Shown: piece after piece, positions 42,291-51,042 of the stretch
How the letters are laid out: every line of letters begins with the position of its first letter
Position numbering within the stretch: the stretch's first letter is position 1
The notes under the pieces: generated by a model
The model's database searches: none
Seen by the model: the letters and a program-made list of their open reading frames with translations, nothing else
Told to the model about the DNA's origin: nothing
Source: Alloalcanivorax mobilis
GTDB taxonomy: Bacteria > Pseudomonadota > Gammaproteobacteria > Pseudomonadales > Alcanivoracaceae
Reading direction: 5' to 3'
NCBI RefSeq assembly: GCF_002864685.1
Contig: NZ_NMQZ01000021.1
Location: 27,688-91,687 of the forward strand
DNA length: 64,000 nt
Made by a program: the position numbers and the translations under genes

Positions 42291-43517
42291 ATGACGGACA
42301 AAAATCCGCAAAAAGGCTACGTGGCCCTGTTGGGCTGGAGTCTCAACGCCATCGAGGCGGTGGAAAATTTTGATCGCCGCTATGTCATCGTGGCCCCGGA
42401 TTGGGCCGAGGAATTTGCCCGCGAACACGACATTCCCTTTCTGTCCTGGAACTTCGAGCGTCTTAATGATCGTTCCCTGGAAATCGCCCAGAAGCTCAAG
42501 GAAATGGGGGTCGACGTGGCCATTCCTTTGTTCGAGGAAACGGTGGAATGGGCCGGCGCCATCAACTCGGTGCTGCGTGACAACCCGCGCCTTTACGGCC
42601 AATCGATTCTGTTTCGCGACAAAGCGTTGATGAAGCGTCGTGCGCAACTTGGCGGCATCCGGGTGGGCATTTTTGAAGAAGCCCATGATCGCGACGATGT
42701 GATCCGTTTCCTGAAAAGAGTCAACCAGACTTTGCTGAAGCTGGATGGCGACCCCAACGATCCGATTCATTTGAAAGCGTTTGATAAGGCTGGCTGTCTG
42801 GGGCACCGGGTGATTCGTACACCGGACGAGGTGGACACCATTCCCGATGAGGAATTTCCGGTATTGATGGAAAGCCATCTGGACGGCTGGGAGTTCGCGG
42901 TCGAAGCATGGATTCACAACGGAAAAATCCGTTTTTTGAATATTTCCGAATACGTCACATTGGGCTATTCGGTGTTCGTGCCGGCCACGCCCGAGTTGGA
43001 AAGCTGGCGGCCGCAGATCGTCAAGGAAATCGAAAAGCTGATCAAAACATTCGACATCGAATCCGGCTTTATTCATCCGGAATACTTCGTCACCAGTGAC
43101 GGCACCATGTATTTCGGCGAAGTCGCTTACCGGCCGCCGGGCTTCAAGGTGTTCGAGCTGTTGGAAAGAGCGTATGGCTTCAATGCCTACCAGGGCCTGG
43201 TGCTGGCGTTTGATCCGAAAACCAGCGAAGAGGAAATCGATGCGTTTTTCCCCACCGAGGTGGTGGATGCGAAAGGGCACGCCGGCTGTTTCGGCGTTTA
43301 CCCGAGGCGCCGTGTGGTCAGTCATCTGGAGATCCCCGCGGAAACCGAGGATCATCCTTACTTCGAGCACCACGAGTTGACCGCGCCGTTGGAAGAGACC
43401 GTGACCAAGCGCACCGCGTTCGGAACCCATTGGGGGCTGGTGTATTTCTTCGGTGAAAACCCCCACACGCTTCGGGATCTGCTGCGCCATCAGGAAGACC
43501 TGGACTTCTACGTCTAG
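42291..43517 (+). CDS. ATP-grasp domain ligase
   Basis: A 408-residue protein with a pre-ATP-grasp N-terminal domain (about 1-95), the ATP-grasp core (about 100-290) and a C-terminal domain. Markers are ESHLDGWEFAVEAW, GFIHPEYFVTSDGTM and the metal-binding FGEVAYRPPG. ATP-grasp enzymes activate a carboxylate as acyl phosphate and join it to an amine or thiol. The substrate is unknown. AAGGAG lies 6 bases before the ATG. The divergent neighbour has cysteine-peptidase features, and a dehydrogenase remnant follows 30 bases downstream. Confidence 0.85.
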   Translation: MTDKNPQKGYVALLGWSLNAIEAVENFDRRYVIVAPDWAEEFAREHDIPFLSWNFERLNDRSLEIAQKLKEMGVDVAIPLFEETVEWAGAINSVLRDNPRLYGQSILFRDKALMKRRAQLGGIRVGIFEEAHDRDDVIRFLKRVNQTLLKLDGDPNDPIHLKAFDKAGCLGHRVIRTPDEVDTIPDEEFPVLMESHLDGWEFAVEAWIHNGKIRFLNISEYVTLGYSVFVPATPELESWRPQIVKEIEKLIKTFDIESGFIHPEYFVTSDGTMYFGEVAYRPPGFKVFELLERAYGFNAYQGLVLAFDPKTSEEEIDAFFPTEVVDAKGHAGCFGVYPRRRVVSHLEIPAETEDHPYFEHHELTAPLEETVTKRTAFGTHWGLVYFFGENPHTLRDLLRHQEDLDFYV

Positions 43518-43546
43518 CCGCTGATCGGGGGGACCCGCATGCACAT

Positions 43547-43876
43547 GCGTTTATCGGCCTGGGCAGCAAGGTCGTGCACGTGGGTGCCGTGGGGCGTGGC
43601 GCCGGCTTTAAGATGCTGGTGAACGGCATGCTGGCGCAAACGATGCTGATGTTCTCGGAAACCCTGTTGATGGGCGAAAAGATGGGCCTGGATCGGGACT
43701 TCCTGCTGGACACCCTGCCGGCCTTGCCGGTGGCGGCATCGTTTCTCGGCGCCAAGGCGGAATTAATACGCCACGGCGAGTTCGAGGCACGCTTTCCTTT
43801 GGAGTTAATGCACAAAGATCTGCGGCTGTTGCAGCGAACGAAGCCCGCCATCGGGCGACGTTTAAGGCGGCTCTGA
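43547..43876 (+). pseudogene. C-terminal remnant of a beta-hydroxyacid dehydrogenase (HIBADH/6PGDH-like)
   Basis: About 110 residues match the second half of 3-hydroxyisobutyrate dehydrogenase-like enzymes: VVHVGAVGRGAGFKML, the catalytic Lys in it, then FSETLLMGEKMGLD and FPLELMHKDLRLL. The NAD-binding N-terminal half, about 170 residues, is missing, and the last residues are altered by a frame change near 43850. No start with a ribosome binding site is present. It is the leftover of a deletion that also brought the ATP-grasp gene next to the alcohol dehydrogenase gene. Confidence 0.8.
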
Positions 43877-44003
43877 ATCATTCCCTGAGCGCCTTGGCGT
43901 TCATCGTCTCCTTAATTGACCAACATTAGCCGGGCCTCTACGGTAGGGGCGGCGATGGGGCAGATAAGCACCGATACCATCCAATGAATAATGGAGGTGG
44001 GTT

Positions 44004-45086
44004 ATGGTTAAAGCGGCCATTCTCAGGGGCTATGGCGAACCGTTAACCATTGAGGACGTGGAGCTGACGGCCCCCGGCCCCGACGAGGTACTGGTCAAGA
44101 CCGCCGCGGTGGGCCTGTGTCACAGCGATTTGCACGCCATGCAAGGGCTCTACCAGTTTCCATTGCCGGCGGTGATGGGCCACGAAGTCTCCGGGGTGGT
44201 GCTGAGTGTGGGTGAGCACGTGCACGATCTCGCCGAAGGGGACCATGTGGTGGGTTGTCTGTCTGTGCACTGCGGGCATTGCCGGCAATGCGAGGCGGGT
44301 CACCAGGTGCTGTGCCAGAGCCCGCAAGTGAAGGCACCGCCCGGTGAGTTGCGTCGTCTGGCCCAGGGTGACACACAGGTCAATCAGATTTTTAACCTCT
44401 CCGGCTTCGCCGAACGCCTTCTGGTGCACCGCCGGGCGCTGGTGAAGATTCGCCAGGATATGCCGCTGGACCGCGCCGCCCTGCTGGGCTGTGCCGTGTT
44501 GACCGGCACCGGCGCGGTGTTTCGCAGCGCCCGGGTGGCGCCGGGCAGCACGGTGGCGGTGATCGGCTGCGGTGGCGTGGGTTTGTCCACCATCAACGGC
44601 GCCGCCATCGCCGGCGCGGCGCGCATTATCGCCATCGATACGCTGCCGGCGAAGCTGGAAATGGCGCGTACCTTCGGCGCCACGGACGTGATCGACGGGT
44701 CCGTGATGGACCCGGTGGCCGCGGTCATGGAGCTGGTTGGCGGCGTCGACTATTCGTTCGAGTGCATTGGCCTGAAAGCGACCGCCGAGCAAAGCTACGC
44801 GATGCTGGCGCCGGCCGGTCTGGCCACGGTGATCGGCCTGTTCGCTCCGGACGTGAAAATAGAACTGCCGGGCATCCAGTTTCTGCAGGAGAAAAAAATT
44901 CAGGGTTCGTTTCTCGGCTCCAGCCTTCTCAATATCGACATCGGCCGGCTGGTGGAACTGTATCTGAAGGGCGACCTGAAGCTGGATGAGCTGATTTCCA
45001 AACGCATAGCTCTGCAAGACATCAACGAAGGCTTCAAGGACATGCAGCAGGGCACCGTGGCGCGCAGTGTGGTGGTGTTCCCGTGA
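44004..45086 (+). CDS. zinc-dependent alcohol dehydrogenase (class III/benzyl-alcohol-like MDR)
   Basis: A 360-residue zinc enzyme. Catalytic zinc ligands lie in GLCHSDLHAM and MGHEVSG; structural zinc Cys residues are in CGHCRQCEAGHQVLC. The NAD site is VIGCGGVGLSTINGAA near residue 184. The size and the four structural Cys place it among long-chain and aryl alcohol dehydrogenases. It probably oxidises an alcohol to the aldehyde, which a later pathway could convert to the acid handled by the acyl-CoA enzymes downstream. GGAGGT precedes the ATG. It is separated from the IclR gene by repeat copy B. Confidence 0.9.
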   Translation: MVKAAILRGYGEPLTIEDVELTAPGPDEVLVKTAAVGLCHSDLHAMQGLYQFPLPAVMGHEVSGVVLSVGEHVHDLAEGDHVVGCLSVHCGHCRQCEAGHQVLCQSPQVKAPPGELRRLAQGDTQVNQIFNLSGFAERLLVHRRALVKIRQDMPLDRAALLGCAVLTGTGAVFRSARVAPGSTVAVIGCGGVGLSTINGAAIAGAARIIAIDTLPAKLEMARTFGATDVIDGSVMDPVAAVMELVGGVDYSFECIGLKATAEQSYAMLAPAGLATVIGLFAPDVKIELPGIQFLQEKKIQGSFLGSSLLNIDIGRLVELYLKGDLKLDELISKRIALQDINEGFKDMQQGTVARSVVVFP

Positions 45087-45159
45087 CTGTCCCGCGCCGT
45101 CAGGCAGGTCGGTAGCCTTGGGCCAGGGCGCCTCCGTGGCCTGGCGGCTTCTTCCTTCT

Positions 45160-45345
45160 TTTTTTGCTCACCGCGCTTTGGCGGGAGCGGGCTTGCAGGT
45201 GGAGGCGCCTTTATCGGGGGCGCGGATCTGCGTGGGTCTCTTCCGGGATCGCTCAAGCCGTCCCTGGGCGCTCCCGTTTTTGGCATCCTTGCCAAAAAGG
45301 GTCCCGGAAGAGACCCACGCAGCTCCGCTTCGAGGTCACTCAACC
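45160..45345. repeat. structured intergenic repeat, copy B
   Basis: Outer arms 45228-45248 and 45302-45322 are perfect 21-base reverse complements; the inner stem TTTTTGGCA (45277-45285) / TGCCAAAAA (45290-45298) is the same as in copy A at 12.6 kb. The parts between (GATCGCTCAAGCC, CTGGGCGCTCCCG) differ from copy A by few bases. The outer arms differ from copy A on both sides in a matching way, so the stem is kept although the sequence changed. Confidence 0.85.
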
Positions 45346-45579
45346 GCCACGGGGTGTAACGGCGCGGTTGGGGTTTCCCCTTGCCCGGCGCCCCCGGCGG
45401 GGCTGCCCAGTCATAAGCAGCCGCTTCCCGCTAAACCGCGATAAACCTTTCTTCCTGATACTGCCTTTTCCCTTTCGCTCGCCGGCGACTTCCGATCCAT
45501 GGGTTGCACGTCCTTGGCGGTTGGCGCCGAGTGCCTGAGCCGTGGTCGGGCGATGTAGTCCGACTGTCCGGTCACGGGG

Positions 45580-45608
45580 TTGACAGGCTGTCTACATTTT
45601 TCTTAAAT
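45580..45608 (+). promoter_or_regulatory. sigma-70 promoter of the IclR-type regulator gene
   Basis: TTGACA (45580-45585) and TTAAAT (45603-45608) with a 17-base spacer, near the consensus. The start of transcription would fall within or just after the palindrome at 45610-45621. Confidence 0.8.
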
Positions 45609-45609
45609 A

Positions 45610-45621
45610 GAAAACGTTTTC
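45610..45621. promoter_or_regulatory. perfect palindrome, candidate IclR autoregulatory operator
   Basis: GAAAACGTTTTC is a perfect 12-base palindrome directly downstream of the -10 element and 12 bases before the IclR start codon. IclR-family operators are often of the form GGAAA-N-TTTCC, so self-repression is likely. Confidence 0.55.
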
Positions 45622-45633
45622 GGAGAAAGATAA

Positions 45634-46605
45634 ATGGCCAACAACTACCAATTACAAACTCTGGCCCGTGCTTTGGACGTTCTGGAGTTGCTGGAGCGTA
45701 CCCCGGAGCCGTTGTCGCTGACGGAGATCGCCGACTCCATGGGCGAGGCCACCGCCATTGTCTATCGCATCCTGCATACGTTGGAGGCACGGGCGTACCT
45801 GTATCGGCGGCCGCAGGATAAGCGCTACAGCTACACCGGCCGCTCCACCGGCGCCGGGGCCGTTTCGAGGGCCATTGATGTGCTGCAGGCAGCGGCGGAC
45901 AACGTTCCCGGCGGCGCCTCGGTGGAGCAATTGGCCGCTCAGGTGGGCCTGGATCAGCGGGTCACCGAAGAGATTCTGGTGCCGCTTAGCGAAAAAGGGT
46001 TGATGGAGCGCAAGGCCGAGGGCGAGAGCTGGTATTTGTCCCATGCGGTGATGGAGCTGGCTCGGCCCTTCCTCAACAGCGATGACGTTTTGTTGCGCAT
46101 CCGGCCGATGATGGAGCGCCTTCATGTGGAAACCGGCGAAACCGTGTCGCTGTTTCACCGGGCCGGCGATAAGCAGGTGGTGACCTCGGCGCTGCCCAGC
46201 GCCCACCCGGTGCGTTACGCGTTGGAAGTGGGCAGCGCTTTTCCGCTGTACCTGGGCGCCGCGGGCAAGGCAATGATGGCGTTTTTGCCGGAAGCCGAAG
46301 CGGAATCCCTGATCAAGAACCACGAGATGGCTTCGATGACCCGCTACGTTCCGAAAACAGCCGCTTTGCGTAAGGAGCTGAAAACCATTCGCCAGCGTGG
46401 CTTTGCCCTCTCCAACGGCGAGCGCGTGGAAGGCGCCAGCGCGGTGGCGATCCCGGTGCAAGGCGATGACGGCTATCCGGTGGCGGTGCTGGGTTTGATG
46501 ATGCCCAGCTTCCGCACCTCCGACGATGCTTTACAGCGTCTCGGCGAGCAACTCGTTGAAGAGCTGCGCCTGTTGCGGATTCCTTCCGCGCGCCGCGATT
46601 CGTAA
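45634..46605 (+). CDS. IclR-family regulator with two winged-helix domains
   Basis: A 323-residue regulator. The first winged helix (residues about 8-65) holds LSLTEIADSMGEATAIVYRI; a second (about 78-140) holds ASVEQLAAQVGLDQRVTEEI; the IclR effector domain (about 150-320) contains ETVSLFHRAGDKQVV, LYLGAAGKAMMAFL and GASAVAIPV. Usual IclR proteins have one winged helix and 250-270 residues. It stands directly upstream of the acyl-CoA dehydrogenase, acyl-CoA synthetase and tct genes, which it probably controls. CGGAGAAAGA precedes the ATG. Confidence 0.9.
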   Translation: MANNYQLQTLARALDVLELLERTPEPLSLTEIADSMGEATAIVYRILHTLEARAYLYRRPQDKRYSYTGRSTGAGAVSRAIDVLQAAADNVPGGASVEQLAAQVGLDQRVTEEILVPLSEKGLMERKAEGESWYLSHAVMELARPFLNSDDVLLRIRPMMERLHVETGETVSLFHRAGDKQVVTSALPSAHPVRYALEVGSAFPLYLGAAGKAMMAFLPEAEAESLIKNHEMASMTRYVPKTAALRKELKTIRQRGFALSNGERVEGASAVAIPVQGDDGYPVAVLGLMMPSFRTSDDALQRLGEQLVEELRLLRIPSARRDS

Positions 46606-46649
46606 CCCCATTCATGGAACGCCGGCCGCGCCGGCATAAGGAGAACAAG

Positions 46650-47804
46650 ATGATTCGTGACCCGGAGGGCCTGCAGGCGCTACTGGAACAAACCCGTCGC
46701 TGGGTGCGTGAGGTGGCGATGCCCGCCGAAGAGCAGGTGGAAGCCAACGACGAAGTGCCCGCCGAGCTGGTTAAGGACATGCGCCGCCGGGGCTTTTTTG
46801 GCTGGAGCATTCCAGAACAGTTCGGCGGCGCCGGGCTGACTTGCGAAGAGCTGGTGATGGCCGCGATGGAGCTCTCCCAGTGTTCCACCGCATTCCGCGC
46901 ACGGGTCGGCACCAACACCGGCATCGGTTCGGAAGCCCTGGTCGCCGACGGCACCGAGGAACAGAAACAACGTTACCTGCCGGCCCTGGCCAGCGGTGAA
47001 ATCACCGGCTGCTTCGCGCTCACCGAACTGGAAGCCGGCTCCGACGCGATCGCCTTGCAAACCTCCGCGGTGCGCGATGGCGACCACTATGTGCTCAATG
47101 GCAGCAAAGCCTTTATTACCAACGCACCGATCGCCGGGTTGTTCACGGTGCTGGCGCGCACCGACGCGGACAACCCCGGTGCCAAGGGAATCAGCGCGTT
47201 TCTGGTTGAGCGCGACAGCGCCGGGCTGAGCGTCGGCAAACCCTATCGGAAAATGGGGCAGGCCGGCTCTCCGGTGTCGGAAGTGTATTTCGAGGATTGC
47301 CGGGTGCCCGCCGCCAACCTGATCGGTGGCGTTGAAGGGCAGGGTTTCGCCACCGCCATGAAGGTGCTCAACAAGCAACGTCTGCACCTCAGCGCGCTGT
47401 GCACCGGGCCGGCCATTCGTATGCTCGATGAAGCTCTGGCCCACGCCAGCAAGCGCCGCCAGTTCGGTCAACCGATCGCGCAGTTCCAATTGGTGCAGGC
47501 GATGATCGCCGACATGCAGACCGACATTCACGCCGCCCGCGCGCTGATTCTGGAGACCGCCCGCAAACGAGACCGTGGCGAGGACGTTAAGCTGGACGCC
47601 TCGATCTGCAAATACTTCGCCTCGGAAATGTGCGGCCGGGTCGCGGACAAAGCGGTGCAGATTTTCGGTGGCTCCGGCTATGTGGCCGATTACAGCTGCA
47701 TCGAACGTCTCTATCGGGACGTGCGTTTGTTCCGGCTCTACGAAGGCACCAGCCAGATTCATCAGCTCAACATCGCCAAACTGACTTTGCGGGAGGCCTC
47801 ATGA
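46650..47804 (+). CDS. acyl-CoA dehydrogenase
   Basis: A 384-residue flavoprotein that oxidises an acyl-CoA to the 2,3-enoyl-CoA. Motifs: CFALTELEAGSDAIALQT near residue 125 (FAD and substrate loop), KAFITNAPIAG, and the C-terminal IFGGSGYVADYSCIERLYRD with ARDxR-like placement and the YEGTSQIHQLNIAK end. The catalytic Glu is expected in the YEGTS region. AAGGAG precedes the ATG at 46650. Its stop overlaps the next start as ATGA, which marks a translationally coupled operon with the CoA ligase gene. Confidence 0.93.
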   Translation: MIRDPEGLQALLEQTRRWVREVAMPAEEQVEANDEVPAELVKDMRRRGFFGWSIPEQFGGAGLTCEELVMAAMELSQCSTAFRARVGTNTGIGSEALVADGTEEQKQRYLPALASGEITGCFALTELEAGSDAIALQTSAVRDGDHYVLNGSKAFITNAPIAGLFTVLARTDADNPGAKGISAFLVERDSAGLSVGKPYRKMGQAGSPVSEVYFEDCRVPAANLIGGVEGQGFATAMKVLNKQRLHLSALCTGPAIRMLDEALAHASKRRQFGQPIAQFQLVQAMIADMQTDIHAARALILETARKRDRGEDVKLDASICKYFASEMCGRVADKAVQIFGGSGYVADYSCIERLYRDVRLFRLYEGTSQIHQLNIAKLTLREAS

Positions 47805-49930
47805 GCACTCCTCGCGATCTGCGCGCGCTGTTCGCGCCCCGTTCAGTGGCGGTGATTGGTGCCGCCGGCAACCCCGCCGCCATCGGCGGCCAGCCGATCA
47901 AACACCTGCTCGACCATGGCTACCCGGGCAACATCTATCCTATTAATCCGAAGTATGAGGAAATCGCCGGGCTGCGCTGCTACCCGGACATCAAGGCGCT
48001 GCCGGAAACCCCGGACCTGGTGATCATCGCGGTGGCGGCGCGAATGGTGGCGGACATGGTGCGCGCCATTGGCGAGGCCGGAGTCGGCTGCGCCATTGTG
48101 TTTTCATCCGGCTTCGCGGAAACCGGCGAAGACGGCCACACCGCGCAACGTGAGCTGCGCGAGCTGGCCGAACGGGTCGGCGTGACCCTGATCGGTCCCA
48201 ACTGCCAGGGCCTGATTAATGTGAGCGCGGACATCCCGCTGGGTTTCGGCGCCCCCTATGCGCTCACCTACCGCAAGGGCGCGGTGGGCCTGACCTCGCA
48301 GTCCGGTGCGTTCGGCAATTCCCTGCTGATGGCGCTCAATGACGAAGGCGTCGGCTTTCACCATTACATTTCCACCGGCAATGAAGCGGCCACCACCTCG
48401 CTGGACTGTTATGAGTATTTTCTCGAGCAGCCGGAGATTCGCGTGGTGGCCGGCTACGTTGAAGGTTTCAGTGATGCGCGTCGGCTGCGGGTGGTTGCCG
48501 AGCGGGCGCTGGACGTCGCCAAGCCCCTGGTGTTGTGGAAAGTGGGCAACACCGAGGAGGGCGCCAAGGCGGCTTCTTCCCACACCGCCAACCTGGCGGG
48601 CGCGTCCACCTACTATCACGCCGCCTTCGATCAGTACGGCGTGATCGGTGTCGACGATATCGGTGACATGGCCGATTGCGTGCGTGCCCTGCTGACCGAA
48701 CGGCAGCCTCAGAACGGTAACGGCGTGGCGGTGCTGTCGGTGTCCGGCGGCGCCGGTATCGTGATGGCGGATCGCTGCATTGAACAGGGGCTGACGCTGA
48801 GTCTTTTCAGTCAGGCGACCAACGTACGCTTGAAGGAATTGCTGCCGGAGTTCGCCAGCATCGCCAATCCGGTGGACATGACCGCCGGTGCCATCAACGA
48901 CCCGCAAGCGTTCGCCGAAGCCCTGCGCGCCATTGTCGATGATTCCTCGGTGGACATGCTCGGTATTTGTCTGGCGGCGTTGTCCGGCCCCCATGCCCTC
49001 ACCGTGGCCCGGGAAGTGGCCAAGGTGCATGCGCAGTGCGAGCTGCCCATCCTGATCGCCTGGAACGCCACGCTGCAAGGCAATGAAGAGGCCTACCAGG
49101 TGTACGAAGACGCCGGCATCCCAGTGTATGGGTCGCCGGTTCGCTGCGCTCGCGGTCTCGGTGCGCTCGGCGCCCACGGCGCGGCGCTGGCTCGCCACCG
49201 TCGCCAGCAGGGTGAGCGCGCTGGTGTGCAGACCGTGCTTGACGCGCGCCCGGTGGACGTCACCGCTACCCGCGCTTTGAATGAATACGACGCCAAGCAA
49301 TTGATGCAGCGCTACCAACTGCCGGTCACCCGCGAAGCGGCGGCGCTGGACGCCGATCAGGCGGCCACCGCCGCCGCCGATTTCGGATTCCCGGTGGTGA
49401 TGAAAATTCTCAGTTCCGCGATCGCGCACAAATCCGACATCGGCGGCGTTCGCGTGGGTATCGCCGACCAGAACGAAGCGCGCCAAGTGTTCGCTGAATT
49501 GCGTGCCCTGACCGAACAACATGCACCGGATTCACCCTTCGAGGGCGTGCTGGTGCAGGAAATGGTGAGCGGCGGCACCGAGGTGATTGTCGGCGCCGTG
49601 AACGATCCCAGCTTCGGGCCGGTGATCATGTTCGGTGCCGGCGGTGTGTACGCGGAAGTGTTTGGTGACGTGGCTTTTCGGCTGGCGCCACTGAATCGCG
49701 AAGACGCCGATGCGCTGATCGACGCGACAAAAATTTCCCGGATTATCGCCGGTGCCCGTGGCACCCCGCCGGGCGACCGTGAGGCGCTGGTAGGCGCCAT
49801 TCTGAGCCTTTCCGAGTTGGTCGTGGCCGAGGCTGACCGCTTCACTGAAATCGACATCAACCCGCTGGTGGTCCTGCCGCAAGGTCAGGGCGCCAGAGTG
49901 CTGGATGCTTTTATGCGGGTTCGCGAGTAA
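47801..49930 (+). CDS. ADP-forming acyl-CoA synthetase (acetate-CoA ligase family)
   Basis: A 709-residue single-chain enzyme of the NDP-forming acyl-CoA synthetase family. Order of domains: CoA-binding (about 1-130, SVAVIGAAGNPAAIGG and IGPNCQGL), succinyl-CoA ligase-like (about 140-460, with the phospho-His loop around ASSHTANLAGA near residue 260) and a C-terminal ATP-grasp domain (about 490-705, VVMKILSSAIAHKSDIGGV, EMVSGGTEVIVG). It activates a carboxylic acid with CoA and ATP to give acyl-CoA and ADP. With the dehydrogenase before and the tct importer after, it suggests uptake, activation and first oxidation of one acid. Confidence 0.93.
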   Translation: MSTPRDLRALFAPRSVAVIGAAGNPAAIGGQPIKHLLDHGYPGNIYPINPKYEEIAGLRCYPDIKALPETPDLVIIAVAARMVADMVRAIGEAGVGCAIVFSSGFAETGEDGHTAQRELRELAERVGVTLIGPNCQGLINVSADIPLGFGAPYALTYRKGAVGLTSQSGAFGNSLLMALNDEGVGFHHYISTGNEAATTSLDCYEYFLEQPEIRVVAGYVEGFSDARRLRVVAERALDVAKPLVLWKVGNTEEGAKAASSHTANLAGASTYYHAAFDQYGVIGVDDIGDMADCVRALLTERQPQNGNGVAVLSVSGGAGIVMADRCIEQGLTLSLFSQATNVRLKELLPEFASIANPVDMTAGAINDPQAFAEALRAIVDDSSVDMLGICLAALSGPHALTVAREVAKVHAQCELPILIAWNATLQGNEEAYQVYEDAGIPVYGSPVRCARGLGALGAHGAALARHRRQQGERAGVQTVLDARPVDVTATRALNEYDAKQLMQRYQLPVTREAAALDADQAATAAADFGFPVVMKILSSAIAHKSDIGGVRVGIADQNEARQVFAELRALTEQHAPDSPFEGVLVQEMVSGGTEVIVGAVNDPSFGPVIMFGAGGVYAEVFGDVAFRLAPLNREDADALIDATKISRIIAGARGTPPGDREALVGAILSLSELVVAEADRFTEIDINPLVVLPQGQGARVLDAFMRVRE

Positions 49931-49970
49931 CCCACCCATAATGTTTCTTTAGTAAGGGAGAGAAGACGAA

Positions 49971-50939
49971 ATGCCTATAACAACCCTACGTCACACCCTG
50001 ATCCTGGTAACCGCCGGCTTGTGCATGGCGATGTTCAATGCCGCCAACGCCGCCGAGTATCCGACCCGGCCGGTGACGGCCATCGTGCCTTACCCGGCGG
50101 GCGGCAGTGCCGACCTGGCCGCCCGGGCGCTGGCCGAAGAGCTGAAGACCTTCCTCGGTAAAAACGTGGTGGTCGACAACCGCTCCGGAGGCGGCGGCAG
50201 TGTCGGCAACGCGGCGGTGGCCCGTGCCCGCGCCGACGGCTATACCCTGGGCGTGGCGCCACTGGGCTCGATCGTCAACCAGCCGCACATGCACCGGGTG
50301 CCCTATACCCTGGATTCGTTCGATTACATTTGCCGGTTCTACTACGTACCGGACGTCATGGTGGTGAACCCGGAATCGCCGTTCCAGGATCTCGACGCTC
50401 TGGTTCAATACGCCAAGGCCCACCCCGGCGAACTGACGTTCGGCAGCCCCGGGCCGGGCACCCTGCCGCACCTGGCCATGGAGCAGTTCGCCCAGGTCGC
50501 CGACATCAAGATGACCCATGTGCCGTTCTCCGGCGACAACCCCGCGCTGACCGCACTGATGGGCGGTCATATCGATGCCTACATCGCCACGCCCAACACC
50601 GTGCGCGACCGTGGTTTCCGGGCGCTGGCGGTGTTTAGCGACGAACAACAGGAAGCGCTGCCGGACACCCGGACCGCGCTGGAGCAGGGTTATCAGATGA
50701 CCGCCTGGATCTCCGGCGGGCTGATCGCCCCCAAGGGTTTGCCGGCGGACGTCAAGGCCCGGCTGGTGAAGGGGTGCGAGACCGCGACCGGCTCGGCACA
50801 CATGAAAGAAGTCCTGGCGCGGATTGGTTTCGAACCGCGCTACCTTGATCCCACCGGATACCGTCAGGAAGTACAGCAGGCCGATCAGGTGAACGGAAAA
50901 CTGATCGACAAGGTCATCAAGAACCCGGCGGGGCAGTGA
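49971..50939 (+). CDS. tctC: TctC/Bug-type tricarboxylate-binding protein, paralogue 1
   Basis: A 322-residue periplasmic binding protein with a signal peptide cleaved near residue 27 (NAANAAEYP). The family motifs YPTRPVTAIVPYPAGGSADL, VVVDNRSGGGG and GPGTLPHLAMEQF are present. Two Cys residues (in FDYICRF and in KGCETATG) occur at the same places in all three neighbours and may form a disulfide. Bug proteins bind carboxylates such as citrate, glutamate or aromatic acids; the ligand is unknown. It follows the acyl-CoA synthetase by 40 bases. Confidence 0.93.
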   Translation: MPITTLRHTLILVTAGLCMAMFNAANAAEYPTRPVTAIVPYPAGGSADLAARALAEELKTFLGKNVVVDNRSGGGGSVGNAAVARARADGYTLGVAPLGSIVNQPHMHRVPYTLDSFDYICRFYYVPDVMVVNPESPFQDLDALVQYAKAHPGELTFGSPGPGTLPHLAMEQFAQVADIKMTHVPFSGDNPALTALMGGHIDAYIATPNTVRDRGFRALAVFSDEQQEALPDTRTALEQGYQMTAWISGGLIAPKGLPADVKARLVKGCETATGSAHMKEVLARIGFEPRYLDPTGYRQEVQQADQVNGKLIDKVIKNPAGQ

Positions 50940-51042
50940 CAAAAGCTGGCACGCCGACACCGGCTCGGGCGTCATTTTCATGCGACGCTGGCGCCCGGGC
51001 CTTCACAGATAACGCAGTCAGAAATCATCGGAGAACAACGCC

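Larger units (their letters stand above)
45087..45633. other. intergenic region holding repeat copy B and the IclR promoter
   Basis: The 547-base gap contains the structured repeat at 45160-45345, then a stretch without recognisable features (45346-45570), then the promoter and palindrome of the IclR gene. No gene is apparent. Confidence 0.6.
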
